From: Microbacterium sp. JZ31
GTDB taxonomy: Bacteria > Actinomycetota > Actinomycetes > Actinomycetales > Microbacteriaceae
Direction: 5' to 3'
NCBI RefSeq assembly: GCF_016805985.1
Contig: NZ_CP017661.1
Coordinates: forward strand, 806,001-870,000
Length of the DNA: 64,000 nt
In this document: one piece after another, positions 25,810 to 35,024 of the stretch
Layout: each line of letters starts with the position of its first letter
Numbering within the stretch: the first letter of the stretch is position 1
The notes under the pieces: generated by a model
Told to the model about the DNA's origin: nothing
Databases searched by the model: none
What the model saw: the letters and a program-made list of their open reading frames with translations, nothing else
Position numbers and translations under genes: made by a program

Positions 25810-27410
25810 CAGAGCGGGATGTTCCCGTGCTTCTTGGGCGGCAGCTCCGCGCGCTTGCCGCGCAGCGCGCGCAGCGCCTTCGCAACCGCGACGCGTGTGG
25901 CGGAGGGCTCGATGATGCCGTCGAGCTCACCGCGCTCCGCCGCCAGGAACGGCGACGCGACGTTGTACGTGTACTCGTTGGCGAGGCGGGTCCGCACGGC
26001 CGCGACGTCCTCGCCGGCCTCCTCCGCGCGCTTGAGCTCGCCGCGGTAGAGGATGTTCACGGCGCCCTGACCGCCCATGACCGCGATCTCGGCCGTCGGC
26101 CACGCGAGGTTGATGTCGGCGCCGAGCTGCTTCGAGCCCATCACGATGTACGCGCCGCCGTAGGCCTTGCGCAGGATCACGGTGACGAGCGGTACGGTGG
26201 CCTCCGCGTAGGCGTACAGCAGCTTGGCGCCGCGGCGGATGACGCCCGTCCACTCCTGGTCGGTGCCGGGCAGGTAGCCCGGCACGTCGACGAGCGTCAC
26301 GATCGGCACCGAGAACGCGTCGCAGAAGCGCATGAAGCGCGCCGCCTTCTCGCCCGCCTCGATGTTCAGCGTGCCGGCCATCTGCGACGGCTGGTTCGCG
26401 ATCACGCCGACCGTGCGCCCCTCGACGCGGCCGAAGCCGATCACGATGTTCGGGGCGAACAGCGGCTGCACCTCGAGGAAGTCGCCACGGTCGACGAGGT
26501 GCGCGATGACCTCGTGGATGTCGTACGGCTGATTCGGTGAGTCCGGCACGATCGTGTCGAGCGCGCGGTCCGGATCCGTCGTCTGCCACTCGAACTCGGT
26601 CTCGTAGACCGGCAGCTCGGCCATGTTGTTGTCGGGAAGGTAGCCGAAAAGCGTCCGGGCGTAGTCGAGCGCGTCGTCCTCGTCCTGCGCGAGGTAGTGC
26701 GCGACGCCCGAGCGCGTGTTGTGGGTGAGCGCGCCGCCGAGCTCCTCCATGCCGACGTCCTCGCCCGTGACGGTCTTGATGACGTCGGGACCGGTCACGA
26801 ACATCTGGCTCGTCTTGTCGACCATGATCACGAAGTCGGTGAGTGCGGGGGAGTACACCGCGCCGCCGGCCGCGGGGCCCATGACGATCGAGATCTGCGG
26901 GATGACGCCCGAAGCCGCGGTGTTCAGGCGGAAGATCTCGCCGTACTTGCCGAGCGCGATGACGCCCTCCTGGATGCGCGCCCCACCCGAGTCGAGGATG
27001 CCGATGATCGGCATGCCGCCGCGCAGGGCGAACTCCATGATCTTGACGATCTTCTCGCCCGCGACCTCGCCGAGCGATCCGCCGAACGTCGTGAAGTCCT
27101 GCGCGTAGACCGCCACCGTGCGGCCGTGGATCGTGCCCACGCCCGTCACGACGGAATCGCCGTAGGGGCGCGAGCGGTCCATGCCGAAGGCCGTGGTGCG
27201 GTGGCGCACGTACTCGTCGAACTCGACGAAGCTGCCGGGATCGACGAGCAGCTCGATGCGCTCGCGCGCCGTGAGCTTGCCCTTGGCGTGCTGCTTCTCG
27301 CGCGCGCGGTCCTCGGCGTCGACGACGGCCTCGGTGTAGCGCTGGCGGAGGTCGGCGATCCTGCCGGCGGTGGTCGAGATGTTCTCGGCGGGCGCAGTCG
27401 GTTCGGTCAC
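25809..27410 (-). CDS. accD5: acyl-CoA carboxylase beta subunit, propionyl/acetyl-CoA type
   Basis: 533-residue carboxyltransferase. N-half: [46 protein letters not shown]-half: [71 protein letters not shown]. The last segments are typical of AccD5 and PccB. Asp in EIAVMGG-type sites is known to set acyl specificity in the family, but residue-level assignment was not attempted. With AccA3 and AccE it makes malonyl- and methylmalonyl-CoA for lipid synthesis. The GTG at 27410 is chosen over the one at 27419 because TAGGGT ends 7 nt before it. Divergent birA starts 148 bp away. Confidence 0.92.
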   Translation of the reverse strand: MTEPTAPAENISTTAGRIADLRQRYTEAVVDAEDRAREKQHAKGKLTARERIELLVDPGSFVEFDEYVRHRTTAFGMDRSRPYGDSVVTGVGTIHGRTVAVYAQDFTTFGGSLGEVAGEKIVKIMEFALRGGMPIIGILDSGGARIQEGVIALGKYGEIFRLNTAASGVIPQISIVMGPAAGGAVYSPALTDFVIMVDKTSQMFVTGPDVIKTVTGEDVGMEELGGALTHNTRSGVAHYLAQDEDDALDYARTLFGYLPDNNMAELPVYETEFEWQTTDPDRALDTIVPDSPNQPYDIHEVIAHLVDRGDFLEVQPLFAPNIVIGFGRVEGRTVGVIANQPSQMAGTLNIEAGEKAARFMRFCDAFSVPIVTLVDVPGYLPGTDQEWTGVIRRGAKLLYAYAEATVPLVTVILRKAYGGAYIVMGSKQLGADINLAWPTAEIAVMGGQGAVNILYRGELKRAEEAGEDVAAVRTRLANEYTYNVASPFLAAERGELDGIIEPSATRVAVAKALRALRGKRAELPPKKHGNIPL

Positions 27411-27417
27411 GCGTTCC

Positions 27418-27423
27418 ACCCTA
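27418..27423 (-). promoter_or_regulatory. -10 box, accD5-accE
   Basis: TAGGGT on the minus strand ends 7 nt before the GTG at 27410 and argues for that start codon. Confidence 0.5.
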
Positions 27424-27545
27424 TCCACGGCCTTCCCGTGCGACTTGGCGTCCGGACACAACGACCACGCCGATCCTGTGTCGCGTGTCGCCATGCGGCC
27501 CTGCGATCGTGCGGGGCGCGGCGAGGTCGTTCCCGCGCCCCGCCA

Positions 27546-27551
27546 TAGGCT
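27546..27551 (+). promoter_or_regulatory. -10 box, birA
   Basis: TAGGCT lies 6 nt before the ATG at 27558; together with the box at 27418-27423 it makes a divergent promoter region. Confidence 0.5.
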
Positions 27552-27557
27552 TCGGGG

Positions 27558-28298
27558 ATGGAGTTCGAGCGGGCCCGCGCTGTCGCGGGGCAGTGGCGGC
27601 ACGTCGATGCGACAGGGTCGACGAATGCGGATCTGGTGGCCGCGGCGCAGGCGGATCCTGCCCTGCCGCACCTCGCCGTCCTGCTGACCCGCGACCAGCG
27701 GGCGGGCCGCGGGCGCCTCGACAGGGTGTGGCAGGCGCCGGCGGGCGCCGCGCTCGCCGTGTCGGTGCTCGTGCGCGTGCCGGATGTGCCGCTCGCGGCG
27801 CGCGGGTGGATCCCGCTCGCCGCGGGCGCCGCGATGGCCGCCGCCGTGCGCGCGCAGCTGCCGGGGCACGACACCGGCCTGAAGTGGCCGAACGACGTGC
27901 TCGTCGACGGGCGGAAGATCTGCGGCATCCTCGCGGAGGGCACGGCGGACCTCGCCGCGGTCGTGATCGGCTCCGGCATCAACACCGCCATGCGTGCGGA
28001 GGACCTGCCGGTGCCCACCGCGACGTCGTTCTCGGCGCTGGGCGCCACGTGCGATGAGGACGCGCTCGTGGCGGACTACCTCGCGGAGCTCGACCGGCTG
28101 CTGACGGCGCTCGTGGCCGACGCGGACGCGGTGCGCGACGTCGTGCGGGCGCTGTGCCTCACGATCGGCCGCGAGGTCACGGTGTCGCTGCCGGACGGCT
28201 CGGCGCTGCGCGGCGTGGCGGGCGACATCGACGCGGAGGGGCGCCTGGTCGTCGCGGGCACGGCGGTCTCCGCAGGCGACGTGGTGCACGTGCGCTGA
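27558..28298 (+). CDS. birA: biotin--[acetyl-CoA-carboxylase] ligase
   Basis: 246 residues. It joins biotin to the carrier Lys of carboxylases through biotinyl-AMP. The biotin/ATP loop is [11 protein letters not shown] (GRGR), the nucleotide-binding segment is [20 protein letters not shown], and GSGINT follows. The C-terminal SH3-like domain is present ([21 protein letters not shown]). There is no N-terminal winged helix, so it is a class I ligase and not a repressor like E. coli BirA. Substrates in the window are AccA1 (Lys600) and AccA3 (Lys554). It is divergent from the carboxylase genes accD5-accE. Confidence 0.93.
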   Translation: MEFERARAVAGQWRHVDATGSTNADLVAAAQADPALPHLAVLLTRDQRAGRGRLDRVWQAPAGAALAVSVLVRVPDVPLAARGWIPLAAGAAMAAAVRAQLPGHDTGLKWPNDVLVDGRKICGILAEGTADLAAVVIGSGINTAMRAEDLPVPTATSFSALGATCDEDALVADYLAELDRLLTALVADADAVRDVVRALCLTIGREVTVSLPDGSALRGVAGDIDAEGRLVVAGTAVSAGDVVHVR

Positions 28299-28333
28299 CG
28301 GCGCGCCCGCGCCGGCATGTCCGGGGCCGTGGG

Positions 28334-28339
28334 CACAAT
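28334..28339 (+). promoter_or_regulatory. -10 box, PH-domain gene
   Basis: CACAAT lies 6 nt before the ATG at 28346; it fits the GANNAT/CANNAT variant also seen before lpdA and purK. Confidence 0.4.
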
Positions 28340-28345
28340 GGACGC

Positions 28346-28897
28346 ATGAGCCAGCCGACCCCCGCCGCGCGTCTCGCGACGCCGCCGCCGGGCACGCGCG
28401 CGCCCGAGCTCATGATCGCGTCGCTGCGGCCGCACGGCGGTCGCCTCGTCTGGTCGGCGCTGCTGCTGATCGCTGTCGCGGGGTGCGTGGGCTTCTTCCT
28501 CGGCAACCTCCCGGCGCCGTTCCAGGACTGGATGCTTCTCGCCGCCGCCGCGGCTCTCGTGCTGCTGGGCGTCGTGCTGCCTGTGCTCGCGTGGCTGTCG
28601 CACAGCTACACGATCACGACACGTCGGGTGATCAGCCGGCGCGGACTGCTGTCGCGCTCCCGCGCCGAGCTCTCGCACACGCGGGGGTACACCGTCGCCA
28701 CGCGTCGCGGCGTCCTGCAGCGGATGCGCGGCACCGGGACCCTGACGCTGTCCGACGGCGTCGAGGGGCAGCTCGTGCTCGAGGACGTGCCGAACGCGGT
28801 GCTGGTGGGCGAGGTCCTCGCCGACCAGGTCGAGCTGAACCAGATCCTGGCCCACCGCGACATGCAGGGGAGCCTGCCGCAGGAGCGCATCGAATAG
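28346..28897 (+). CDS. PH-domain membrane protein (bPH2/YdbT-like)
   Basis: 183 residues. Two membrane spans at about 30-85 ([39 protein letters not shown]) are followed by a bacterial PH domain: [62 protein letters not shown]. Bacterial PH domains of this type sit at the membrane; function is unknown. The ATG at 28346 follows CACAAT by 6 nt. The gene between birA and purK is conserved in position in related actinobacteria, to my knowledge, which suggests a housekeeping role. Confidence 0.8.
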   Translation: MSQPTPAARLATPPPGTRAPELMIASLRPHGGRLVWSALLLIAVAGCVGFFLGNLPAPFQDWMLLAAAAALVLLGVVLPVLAWLSHSYTITTRRVISRRGLLSRSRAELSHTRGYTVATRRGVLQRMRGTGTLTLSDGVEGQLVLEDVPNAVLVGEVLADQVELNQILAHRDMQGSLPQERIE

Positions 28898-28929
28898 CTC
28901 CTCTCGCGAGGCCACGTCTCCCGCTCTGA

Positions 28930-28935
28930 GAGAAT
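28930..28935 (+). promoter_or_regulatory. -10 box, purK
   Basis: GAGAAT lies 7 nt before the ATG at 28943, supporting it over the ATG at 28949. Confidence 0.45.
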
Positions 28936-28942
28936 CGCACTC

Positions 28943-30061
28943 ATGAGCATGCGCGTGGGCGTTGTCGGTGGTGGGCAGCTGGCCCGGATGATGATCGCCC
29001 CGGCGGTCGAACTCGGAGTCGAGCTGCGGGTGCTGGCCGAGGGCGAGGGCATGGCGGCCTCGCTCGCGGCGACGGCGGTCGGCGACTACAAGGATGTCGA
29101 CACGGTGCTGGCGTTCGCACGCGACGTCGACGTCATCACGTTCGACCACGAGCACGTGCCGCAGCCCGTGCTGCGCGCCCTTGTCGAGGCGGGGGTGCCC
29201 GTCCACCCCGGCCCGGACGCGCTCCGGTTCGCGCAGGATAAGCTCGAGATGCGCCGCCGCCTCGCCGAGCTCGGCGCGCCGCAGCCCGACTGGGCGGCGG
29301 TCGCCGACGAGGACGAGCTGCGCGCGTTCCTGGGCGACCACGGCGGCCGCGCGGTCGTGAAGACCCCGCGCGGCGGATACGACGGCAAGGGCGTGCGCGT
29401 CGTGTCGGACGCGAGCGACGCATTCGACTGGTTCGCGTCGTGGGACGGCCCGCTGCTCGTCGAGGAGCTCGTGCCCTTCACGCGCGAGCTCGCGCAGCAG
29501 GTGGCCCGTCGCGCCGGAGGCGAGGTCGTCGCGTACCCCGTCGTCGAGACCGTGCAGCGCGACGGCGTGTGCGCCGAGGTGATCGCGCCCGCACCTCGGG
29601 CGAGCGAGAAGCTGCTCGAGGTGGCCGCCCGACTGGGCGTCACGATCGCCGAGGGGCTCGGCGTGACGGGCATGCTCGCCGTCGAGCTGTTCGAGACGGA
29701 GGGCGAGCGCATCCTCGTGAACGAGCTCGCCATGCGCCCGCACAACAGCGGGCACTGGACGCAGGACGGTGCGGTCACGAGCCAGTTCGAGCAGCACCTG
29801 CGCGCCGTGCTCGACCTGCCGCTCGGGGCGACGGATCCGCTCGCCGACTGGGCCGTGATGGTCAACATCCTGGGCGGCCCCGCGGACGGCGGGCTGACCG
29901 ACCGCTTCGCGACGGCGATGACCGACCACGCCACGGCCAAGATCCACACGTACGGCAAGGACCCTCGGCCGGGCCGCAAGGTCGGTCACGTGAACGTGGT
30001 CGGGGACGACCTCGAGGACGTCGTGTACGAGGCCCGCGCGGCGGCGGAGTACTTCTCCTGA
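28943..30061 (+). CDS. purK: 5-(carboxyamino)imidazole ribonucleotide synthase
   Basis: 372-residue ATP-grasp enzyme: AIR + ATP + bicarbonate give N5-CAIR in de novo purine synthesis. N-terminal VGVVGGGQLARMMIAPA, ITFDHEHVP, ATP-grasp KTPRGGYDGKGVRVV, LVEELVPFTRELA, and catalytic NELAMRPHNSGHWTQDG are all present. Length is normal. PurE, the next enzyme, is encoded 81 nt downstream with its own -10 box. The ATG at 28943 is supported by GAGAAT 7 nt upstream. Confidence 0.95.
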   Translation: MSMRVGVVGGGQLARMMIAPAVELGVELRVLAEGEGMAASLAATAVGDYKDVDTVLAFARDVDVITFDHEHVPQPVLRALVEAGVPVHPGPDALRFAQDKLEMRRRLAELGAPQPDWAAVADEDELRAFLGDHGGRAVVKTPRGGYDGKGVRVVSDASDAFDWFASWDGPLLVEELVPFTRELAQQVARRAGGEVVAYPVVETVQRDGVCAEVIAPAPRASEKLLEVAARLGVTIAEGLGVTGMLAVELFETEGERILVNELAMRPHNSGHWTQDGAVTSQFEQHLRAVLDLPLGATDPLADWAVMVNILGGPADGGLTDRFATAMTDHATAKIHTYGKDPRPGRKVGHVNVVGDDLEDVVYEARAAAEYFS

Positions 30062-30129
30062 GGGTCGCCGGCACCGCGACTTTTCGGTGCCGGTCCGGGT
30101 CGCATGCGGGAAACTCCAGGCTCCCCGCC

Positions 30130-30135
30130 TAGCCT
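30130..30135 (+). promoter_or_regulatory. -10 box, purE
   Basis: TAGCCT lies 7 nt before the GTG at 30143. Confidence 0.45.
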
Positions 30136-30142
30136 GTAACGC

Positions 30143-30649
30143 GTGCTGCACTCCTCCGACACCCCCCTGATCGGCGTGGTCATGGGATCCGACTCCGACT
30201 GGCGCGTGATGGCCGACGCCTCGAGCGCGCTCACCGAGTTCGGGATCCCCCACGAGGTCGAGGTGGTCTCGGCCCACCGCACCCCCGACAAGCTGATGCG
30301 CTACGCCCGGGAGGCCCGCGGGCGCGGACTGCGCGCCATCATCGCCGGCGCGGGCGGCGCCGCCCACCTGCCGGGCATGCTCGCCTCCATGACGGCGCTT
30401 CCGGTGATCGGCGTCCCGGTGCAGCTCGCGACGCTGGACGGCCTCGACTCGCTGCTGTCCATCGTGCAGATGCCCGCGGGCATCCCCGTCGCGACCGTGT
30501 CGATCAACGGCGCCCGCAACGCCGGGCTGCTCGCGGCGCGCATCCTGGGCGCCGGCGACCCCGGCATCGCCGACCGCGTCGAGGACTACGCGCGCGACCT
30601 CGAGCGCCAGGTCGAGGAGAAGAACACCCGTCTGAAGGATTCGCTGTGA
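30143..30649 (+). CDS. purE: N5-carboxyaminoimidazole ribonucleotide mutase
   Basis: 168 residues. Converts N5-CAIR made by PurK to CAIR. Class I PurE motifs: [12 protein letters not shown] at the phosphate site, [11 protein letters not shown] with the catalytic His, [13 protein letters not shown], and PVIGVPVQ. The GTG at 30143 follows TAGCCT by 7 nt. The last residues are charged ([15 protein letters not shown]). It is followed by the LCP gene after 28 nt. Confidence 0.95.
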   Translation: MLHSSDTPLIGVVMGSDSDWRVMADASSALTEFGIPHEVEVVSAHRTPDKLMRYAREARGRGLRAIIAGAGGAAHLPGMLASMTALPVIGVPVQLATLDGLDSLLSIVQMPAGIPVATVSINGARNAGLLAARILGAGDPGIADRVEDYARDLERQVEEKNTRLKDSL

Positions 30650-30677
30650 GCGCGGCGGCCGGCAGCAGGGGTGATCT

Positions 30678-32141
30678 GTGACCGCAGTCGGCGCGGGGCC
30701 GTACGCGGCCGCCCGCGGCACGCGGTCGCCGAACGGGCGGGCGCTGATCGAGCAGCGCCCCCTGCGCTACCCGGACGGCACGCCGGACGTCATGACGCGG
30801 CGCGGCTGGTGGCTGGTGATGCTGGGGTGGCTCATCCCGGGATCCGCGCAGGTGCTCGCGGGCAGCCGCCGGCTCGGCCGGTTCGGCCTCGGCGCGACCC
30901 TCACGGCGTGGGTCGTCGCGATCCTGCTGGTGCTGGGTCTCGTGCTCTGGCGCCCCGGCGTGACGTCCATCCTGTTCGCGCCGGTGTTCGGGCCGATCCT
31001 GCTGACGGTGGCGCAGGTCGCGATCGCGGGCTACGGCATCCTGTGGATCATCCTCGGCATCGACACGATGCGTCTGGTGCGGCTCGTGCGGACGCGCGGC
31101 GGCGCGCGCATCGGCATCGCGGCGCTCGCGATCGTGCTCATGGTCGTCTCGGGCGGCACCGCGGCGTACGGTGCGAGCTCCGTCGGCACCGCGCGCGACG
31201 CGCTCGGGTCGATCTTCGGTGAGAGCGGCCCCTCCGTGCCGCCGAGCGACGGGTACTACAACATCCTGCTGCTCGGCGCCGACAGCGGCGAGGGACGCGA
31301 CTCCATGCGCTACGACAGCATCTCTGTCGTGTCGATCAACGCCGACACCGGGGCCACGACGATCACCGGCATCCCGCGCGACATGCCGCACTTCCCGTTC
31401 AGCCCCGGCCCCATGCAGGACCTCTACCCGAACGGCCACGAGGGCGTCGCCGACCCCGAGTGCGGCTGGAGCTCCGGCATCAACCAGCTGCGCACCGAGG
31501 TCGAGCTGTGCCGCGACGGCGAGGCGCTCTACCCCGACGCAGCGGGGCGCGGATCCACTCCCGGCGTCGAGGCGACGAAGGACGCGGCTGAGGGCATCCT
31601 CGGCATCGAGATCCCGTACTACGTCTTCATCGACATGCACGGCTTCGCGGCGCTGATCGACGCGCTGGGAGGGGTCGAGATCGAGGTCGCCGAGCGCCTG
31701 CCGAAGGGCGGCGGGCCCGCGTACGAGGGACAGCCCGCCGAGGAGTGGGCGATCGGCTGGATCGAGCCCGGCGTGCAGCGCATGGACGGCGACACCGCGC
31801 AGTGGTACGCCCGCTCGCGCTACACGACGAGCGACTGGGACCGCATGCAGCGCCAGCGTCAGCTGCAGCAGGCGATCCTCGCGCAGTTCACGCCGACCAC
31901 CGTCCTCACGCGCTTCCAGGATGTGGCCGAGGCCGGCACCGCGATCGTCGAGACCGACCTGCCGCAGTCGATGCTGTCCTACTTCGTCGAGCTGGGGCTC
32001 AAGGCGAAGGAGCAGCCGGTCGGGACCGTCGAGCTGATCCCGCCGCTCGTCGATCCGGAGGCGCCGGACTTCCCCGCCATCCGTCAGCTGATCGCCGACA
32101 CCCTGCACCCCCCGACCCCCACGCCCGAGCCCACGCAGTGA
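30678..32141 (+). CDS. LytR-CpsA-Psr (LCP) family cell-wall glycopolymer ligase
   Basis: 487 residues. LCP enzymes move lipid-linked wall glycopolymers (teichoic acid, arabinogalactan, capsule) onto peptidoglycan. Four membrane spans lie between about 45 and 175 (WWLVMLGWLIPGSAQVLAG; LILLTVAQVAIAGYGILWII type). The extracytoplasmic LCP domain follows: NILLLGADSGEGRDSMRYDSI, GIPRDMP, the IEIPYYVFIDMHGFAALIDALGG core, and YARSRYTTSDWDRMQRQRQL, with the catalytic Arg and Asp residues of the family. The four-helix front end is more than the usual single anchor. It is the first gene of the glycan locus and would attach the exported polymer. Confidence 0.9.
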   Translation: MTAVGAGPYAAARGTRSPNGRALIEQRPLRYPDGTPDVMTRRGWWLVMLGWLIPGSAQVLAGSRRLGRFGLGATLTAWVVAILLVLGLVLWRPGVTSILFAPVFGPILLTVAQVAIAGYGILWIILGIDTMRLVRLVRTRGGARIGIAALAIVLMVVSGGTAAYGASSVGTARDALGSIFGESGPSVPPSDGYYNILLLGADSGEGRDSMRYDSISVVSINADTGATTITGIPRDMPHFPFSPGPMQDLYPNGHEGVADPECGWSSGINQLRTEVELCRDGEALYPDAAGRGSTPGVEATKDAAEGILGIEIPYYVFIDMHGFAALIDALGGVEIEVAERLPKGGGPAYEGQPAEEWAIGWIEPGVQRMDGDTAQWYARSRYTTSDWDRMQRQRQLQQAILAQFTPTTVLTRFQDVAEAGTAIVETDLPQSMLSYFVELGLKAKEQPVGTVELIPPLVDPEAPDFPAIRQLIADTLHPPTPTPEPTQ

Positions 32142-32163
32142 GACTCCTCGGAGGCTGGCTGGC

Positions 32164-32169
32164 TACGCT
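32164..32169 (+). promoter_or_regulatory. -10 box, glycosyltransferase at 32176
   Basis: TACGCT lies 6 nt before the ATG at 32176. Confidence 0.45.
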
Positions 32170-32175
32170 TCGAGC

Positions 32176-33273
32176 ATGACGGTCAGACTCCGCGTGGTGC
32201 TGGATCAGCTGGTCGCTCCCACCCGCTCCGACCTCGAGACGGCGTCGCGGTCGCTCGCGGCGGCGCTCGCGGAGACCGCGCCCGCCGGGTGCGAGGTCGA
32301 GGCGATCGCGCCGTCGGGCGAGCTGCCGTCGATCGACGGCGTGGCGGAGGGGCGCCGCCTGCCCCTGGCACGCCGCGAGACCGCGGCGGCCTGGCAGCTC
32401 GGCGTCGTGACGGGCGTCGGCGGGGGGATGATCCACTCGCCGACCCTGATGGCGCCGCTCGTGCGGCATGACCGCGTGCACGATCACGACCAGACGGTCG
32501 TGACGCTGTGGGACCTGCGCGCCTGGGAGGCGCCGGAGGAGCTGCCGCGCGCGAGCGTCATGTGGGAGCGCGCGATGCTGCGCCGAGCCGTGCGATACGC
32601 CGATGCCCTGATCGTGCCGACGCACGCGATGGCGGAGCGGCTCGAGACGCACGCGCGCCTGGGGGAGCGGGTCCGCGTGATCGCGGGCGCGCAGCCGGAC
32701 GGCTTCGCGGCGCCGACGGATGCTGCCGCACGCCGCCGCGACCTCGGTCTGCCGCCCGCCTACCTCGTGCTCGCGGGCGGAATCGGCGCATCCGACGGCC
32801 TCGCGGCGGGGTTCCGTGCCGCGGCGCCCTCCGCGTTCGACGTCGTGGTGGTCGACGTGCCCGAGGGCGAGGAGGCGGGCGTGTCCGCGCTGGCCGAGGC
32901 GTCGGGGCTCGCGGCGCACCGTGTGCACGTCCGCTCCGGCCTCGACCGCGGCGATCGCGCGGCGACGATCGAGGCGGCCGCAGCTCTGATCGCGCCGTCG
33001 ACGCGGGGCGCGTGGCCGTGGCGGGTGCTGGACGCGATGGCGCTCGGCACGCCCGTCGTCGCGATCGATTCGGATGTGCACCGCGAGGTCGTGCTGGACG
33101 GCGGCATCGTCGTGCCCGAGGCCGGACTCGAGGACGCGGTCGTCGACGCCCTCAGCGACCGCTCGCTCACCGGGGACGCCGGACGGATGCGCGTGCTCGG
33201 CAGGGACCGCTCCCGCGCGTTCTCGTGGGCGGGCGCCGCGGAGCGCGTGTGGCAGGTGCACGCGGACCTGTGA
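32176..33273 (+). CDS. GT4-family glycosyltransferase
   Basis: 365 residues with the GT-B fold of retaining glycosyltransferases. The N-domain contains TLWDLRAWEAPEELPRAS, and the C-domain starts near 195 (PAYLVLAGGIGASDGLAAGF). The donor-binding region is IAPSTRGAWPWRVLDAMALGTPVVA (EX7E-like, with Trp-Arg in place of the usual first Glu) followed by DVHREVVLDGGIVVP. It resembles mannosyl/rhamnosyltransferases of O-antigen loci, but sugar and acceptor are unknown. TACGCT 6 nt before the ATG suggests leaderless transcription. It is followed by the ABC exporter genes. Confidence 0.8.
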   Translation: MTVRLRVVLDQLVAPTRSDLETASRSLAAALAETAPAGCEVEAIAPSGELPSIDGVAEGRRLPLARRETAAAWQLGVVTGVGGGMIHSPTLMAPLVRHDRVHDHDQTVVTLWDLRAWEAPEELPRASVMWERAMLRRAVRYADALIVPTHAMAERLETHARLGERVRVIAGAQPDGFAAPTDAAARRRDLGLPPAYLVLAGGIGASDGLAAGFRAAAPSAFDVVVVDVPEGEEAGVSALAEASGLAAHRVHVRSGLDRGDRAATIEAAAALIAPSTRGAWPWRVLDAMALGTPVVAIDSDVHREVVLDGGIVVPEAGLEDAVVDALSDRSLTGDAGRMRVLGRDRSRAFSWAGAAERVWQVHADL

Positions 33274-33304
33274 CCCCTTCAGGAACCGGCCCGGACCGCT
33301 GTCC

Positions 33305-33310
33305 TAGGAT
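33305..33310 (+). promoter_or_regulatory. -10 box, ABC exporter operon
   Basis: TAGGAT, close to the TATAAT consensus, lies 8 nt before the GTG at 33319. Confidence 0.5.
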
Positions 33311-33318
33311 GAACTCTC

Positions 33319-34251
33319 GTGCCCACTGAACCCGAGCTGTCCGCGCGAGATCTGTTCGCGAACGTGCCGCGATCCGAGTTCGAGACGCCGGGCACGAGCC
33401 GCGGTCTGCTGGATGTCATCCGCTGGCGCTACCTGCTGAAGCTGCTCGTGCGCACGGGCGTCACGACGCGCTACCGCAACTCGGTGCTCGGCTGGACATG
33501 GTCGTACGTGCGCCCCGCCGTGCAGTTCCTCGTGTTCTGGCTCATCATGGGCGTGTTCATGCGGCTCGGCGAGACCGTGCCGAACTATCCCGTGTACCTG
33601 TTCAGCGGCATCATCGGCATCAACTTCTTCAACGAGGCGTTCGGCAACGCCACGCGGTCGATCGTGGGCAACGCGCCGCTGGTCCGCAAGGTGTACCTGC
33701 CGCGGCAGCTGTTCTCGGTGTCCGCCGTGGTGGTCGCCTTCGTGCACTTCCTGCCGCAGGTGGGCCTGCTGCTGATCGTGTGCCTGTTCATGGGCTGGAT
33801 CGTGCACATCACGGTGTGGAGCGTGCTCGCGTTCCTCGCCGGCGTGGTGATCCTGGCGATGGTCGCCTTCGGCGCGGGCCTGTTCTTCGGCGCCGTGAAC
33901 GTGCGCTACCGCGACGCGGAGCCGATCGTCGAGCTGCTGCTGATGCTCGTGACGTGGGCGTCGCCCGTCCTGTACTTCTGGACCATGGTGCGCGACGCGT
34001 TCCCCGCGTGGCTCACGCAGCTGTACCTGCTCAACCCGATCACGGTGGCCGTCGAGCTGTTCCACACGGCGTTCTGGGAGCCCGTCACCCGGGTCGCTAT
34101 CGAGGCGTCGCAGGCGACGGAGCGGCCGATCGAGCTGATCCCCGACCTGGGCTGGCTCACGCTGTGGGCCTTCCTGATCTCGCTGGCGACCATCCTGATC
34201 GGCCAGTTCGTGTTCCGCCGTCTCGAGGGGAGGTTCGCCCAGGACCTCTGA
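33319..34251 (+). CDS. polysaccharide/teichoic acid ABC exporter, permease (Wzm/TagG family)
   Basis: 310 residues. ABC-2 permease with six spans; landmarks are RYRNSVLGWTWSYVRPAVQF, PNYPVYLFSGIIGINFF, VRKVYLPRQLFSVSAV, and the C-terminal LNPITVAVELFHTAFW. Wzm/TagG moves complete undecaprenyl-linked polymers across the membrane with the ATPase encoded next. A hydrophilic N-terminal tail of about 35 residues precedes the first conserved helix. The GTG at 33319 follows TAGGAT by 8 nt. The 28-nt gap to the ATPase gene shows a shared transcript. Confidence 0.9.
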   Translation: MPTEPELSARDLFANVPRSEFETPGTSRGLLDVIRWRYLLKLLVRTGVTTRYRNSVLGWTWSYVRPAVQFLVFWLIMGVFMRLGETVPNYPVYLFSGIIGINFFNEAFGNATRSIVGNAPLVRKVYLPRQLFSVSAVVVAFVHFLPQVGLLLIVCLFMGWIVHITVWSVLAFLAGVVILAMVAFGAGLFFGAVNVRYRDAEPIVELLLMLVTWASPVLYFWTMVRDAFPAWLTQLYLLNPITVAVELFHTAFWEPVTRVAIEASQATERPIELIPDLGWLTLWAFLISLATILIGQFVFRRLEGRFAQDL

Positions 34252-34279
34252 TCCCTCGGGATCAGCTGGGCGCCGCATC

Positions 34280-35023
34280 ATGAGAGCGACAACCCCCATC
34301 CACACTCCGAGCGTCATCGTCGACGGCGTGCGCAAGACGTTCCTGCTCAACCACGCCCACTCGCTCAAGGACACCGTCGTGAGCGCGCTGCGCGGACGCA
34401 AGCTGTCGAGCGAGTTCCATGCCCTGAACGGCCTCGACCTCGTCGTGAACGAGGGCGACTCGATCGCGATCCTCGGGTACAACGGCTCCGGCAAGTCGAC
34501 GCTGCTCAAGCTGCTGTCCGGGGTCATGAAGCCCGACGGCGGCGAGGTGCTCACGCGCGGCCGCGTCGCCGGTCTGATCGAGGTCGGCGCGGGCTTCCAC
34601 CCCGAGCTGTCCGGACGCGAGAACGTGTTCCTGAACGCCGCGATCCTCGGCATGCAGCAGAAGGAGATCGAGGCGCGCTACGACGAGATCGTCGCGTTCG
34701 CCGAGATCGGCGAGTTCATCGACCAGGAGGTCAAGCACTACTCGTCCGGCATGTTCATGCGCCTGGCGTTCTCCGTGGCGATCCATGTCGACGTCGACGT
34801 GCTGCTCGTCGACGAGATCCTGTCGGTCGGCGACGCGCCGTTCCGCGAGAAGTGCCGCGCGAAGTTCGAGGAGCTGATCGCCGCGGGCAAGACCCTCGTG
34901 ATCGTGAGCCACGACATGGACATGGTGCGCGAGCTGTGCAACCGGGCGGTCGTGATCCGCAAGGGCGAGCTCGTGTACGACGGCGGCGTGGATGACGCGA
35001 TCGCCGCCATGAACGAGGGGTGA
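34280..35023 (+). CDS. polysaccharide/teichoic acid ABC exporter, ATP-binding protein (Wzt/TagH family)
   Basis: 247 residues. Walker A GYNGSGKST (near residue 70), signature YSSGMFMRLAFS, Walker B VLLVDEILSVGD, His switch VSHDMDM. The RVAGLIEVGAGFHPELSGRE region is typical of TagH/Wzt. The protein ends after the ATPase domain and lacks the C-terminal carbohydrate-binding domain of E. coli Wzt, so it probably does not read a chain-end modification. It powers the permease encoded upstream. It is followed after one base by the polytopic protein gene. Confidence 0.92.
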   Translation: MRATTPIHTPSVIVDGVRKTFLLNHAHSLKDTVVSALRGRKLSSEFHALNGLDLVVNEGDSIAILGYNGSGKSTLLKLLSGVMKPDGGEVLTRGRVAGLIEVGAGFHPELSGRENVFLNAAILGMQQKEIEARYDEIVAFAEIGEFIDQEVKHYSSGMFMRLAFSVAIHVDVDVLLVDEILSVGDAPFREKCRAKFEELIAAGKTLVIVSHDMDMVRELCNRAVVIRKGELVYDGGVDDAIAAMNEG

Positions 35024-35024
35024 C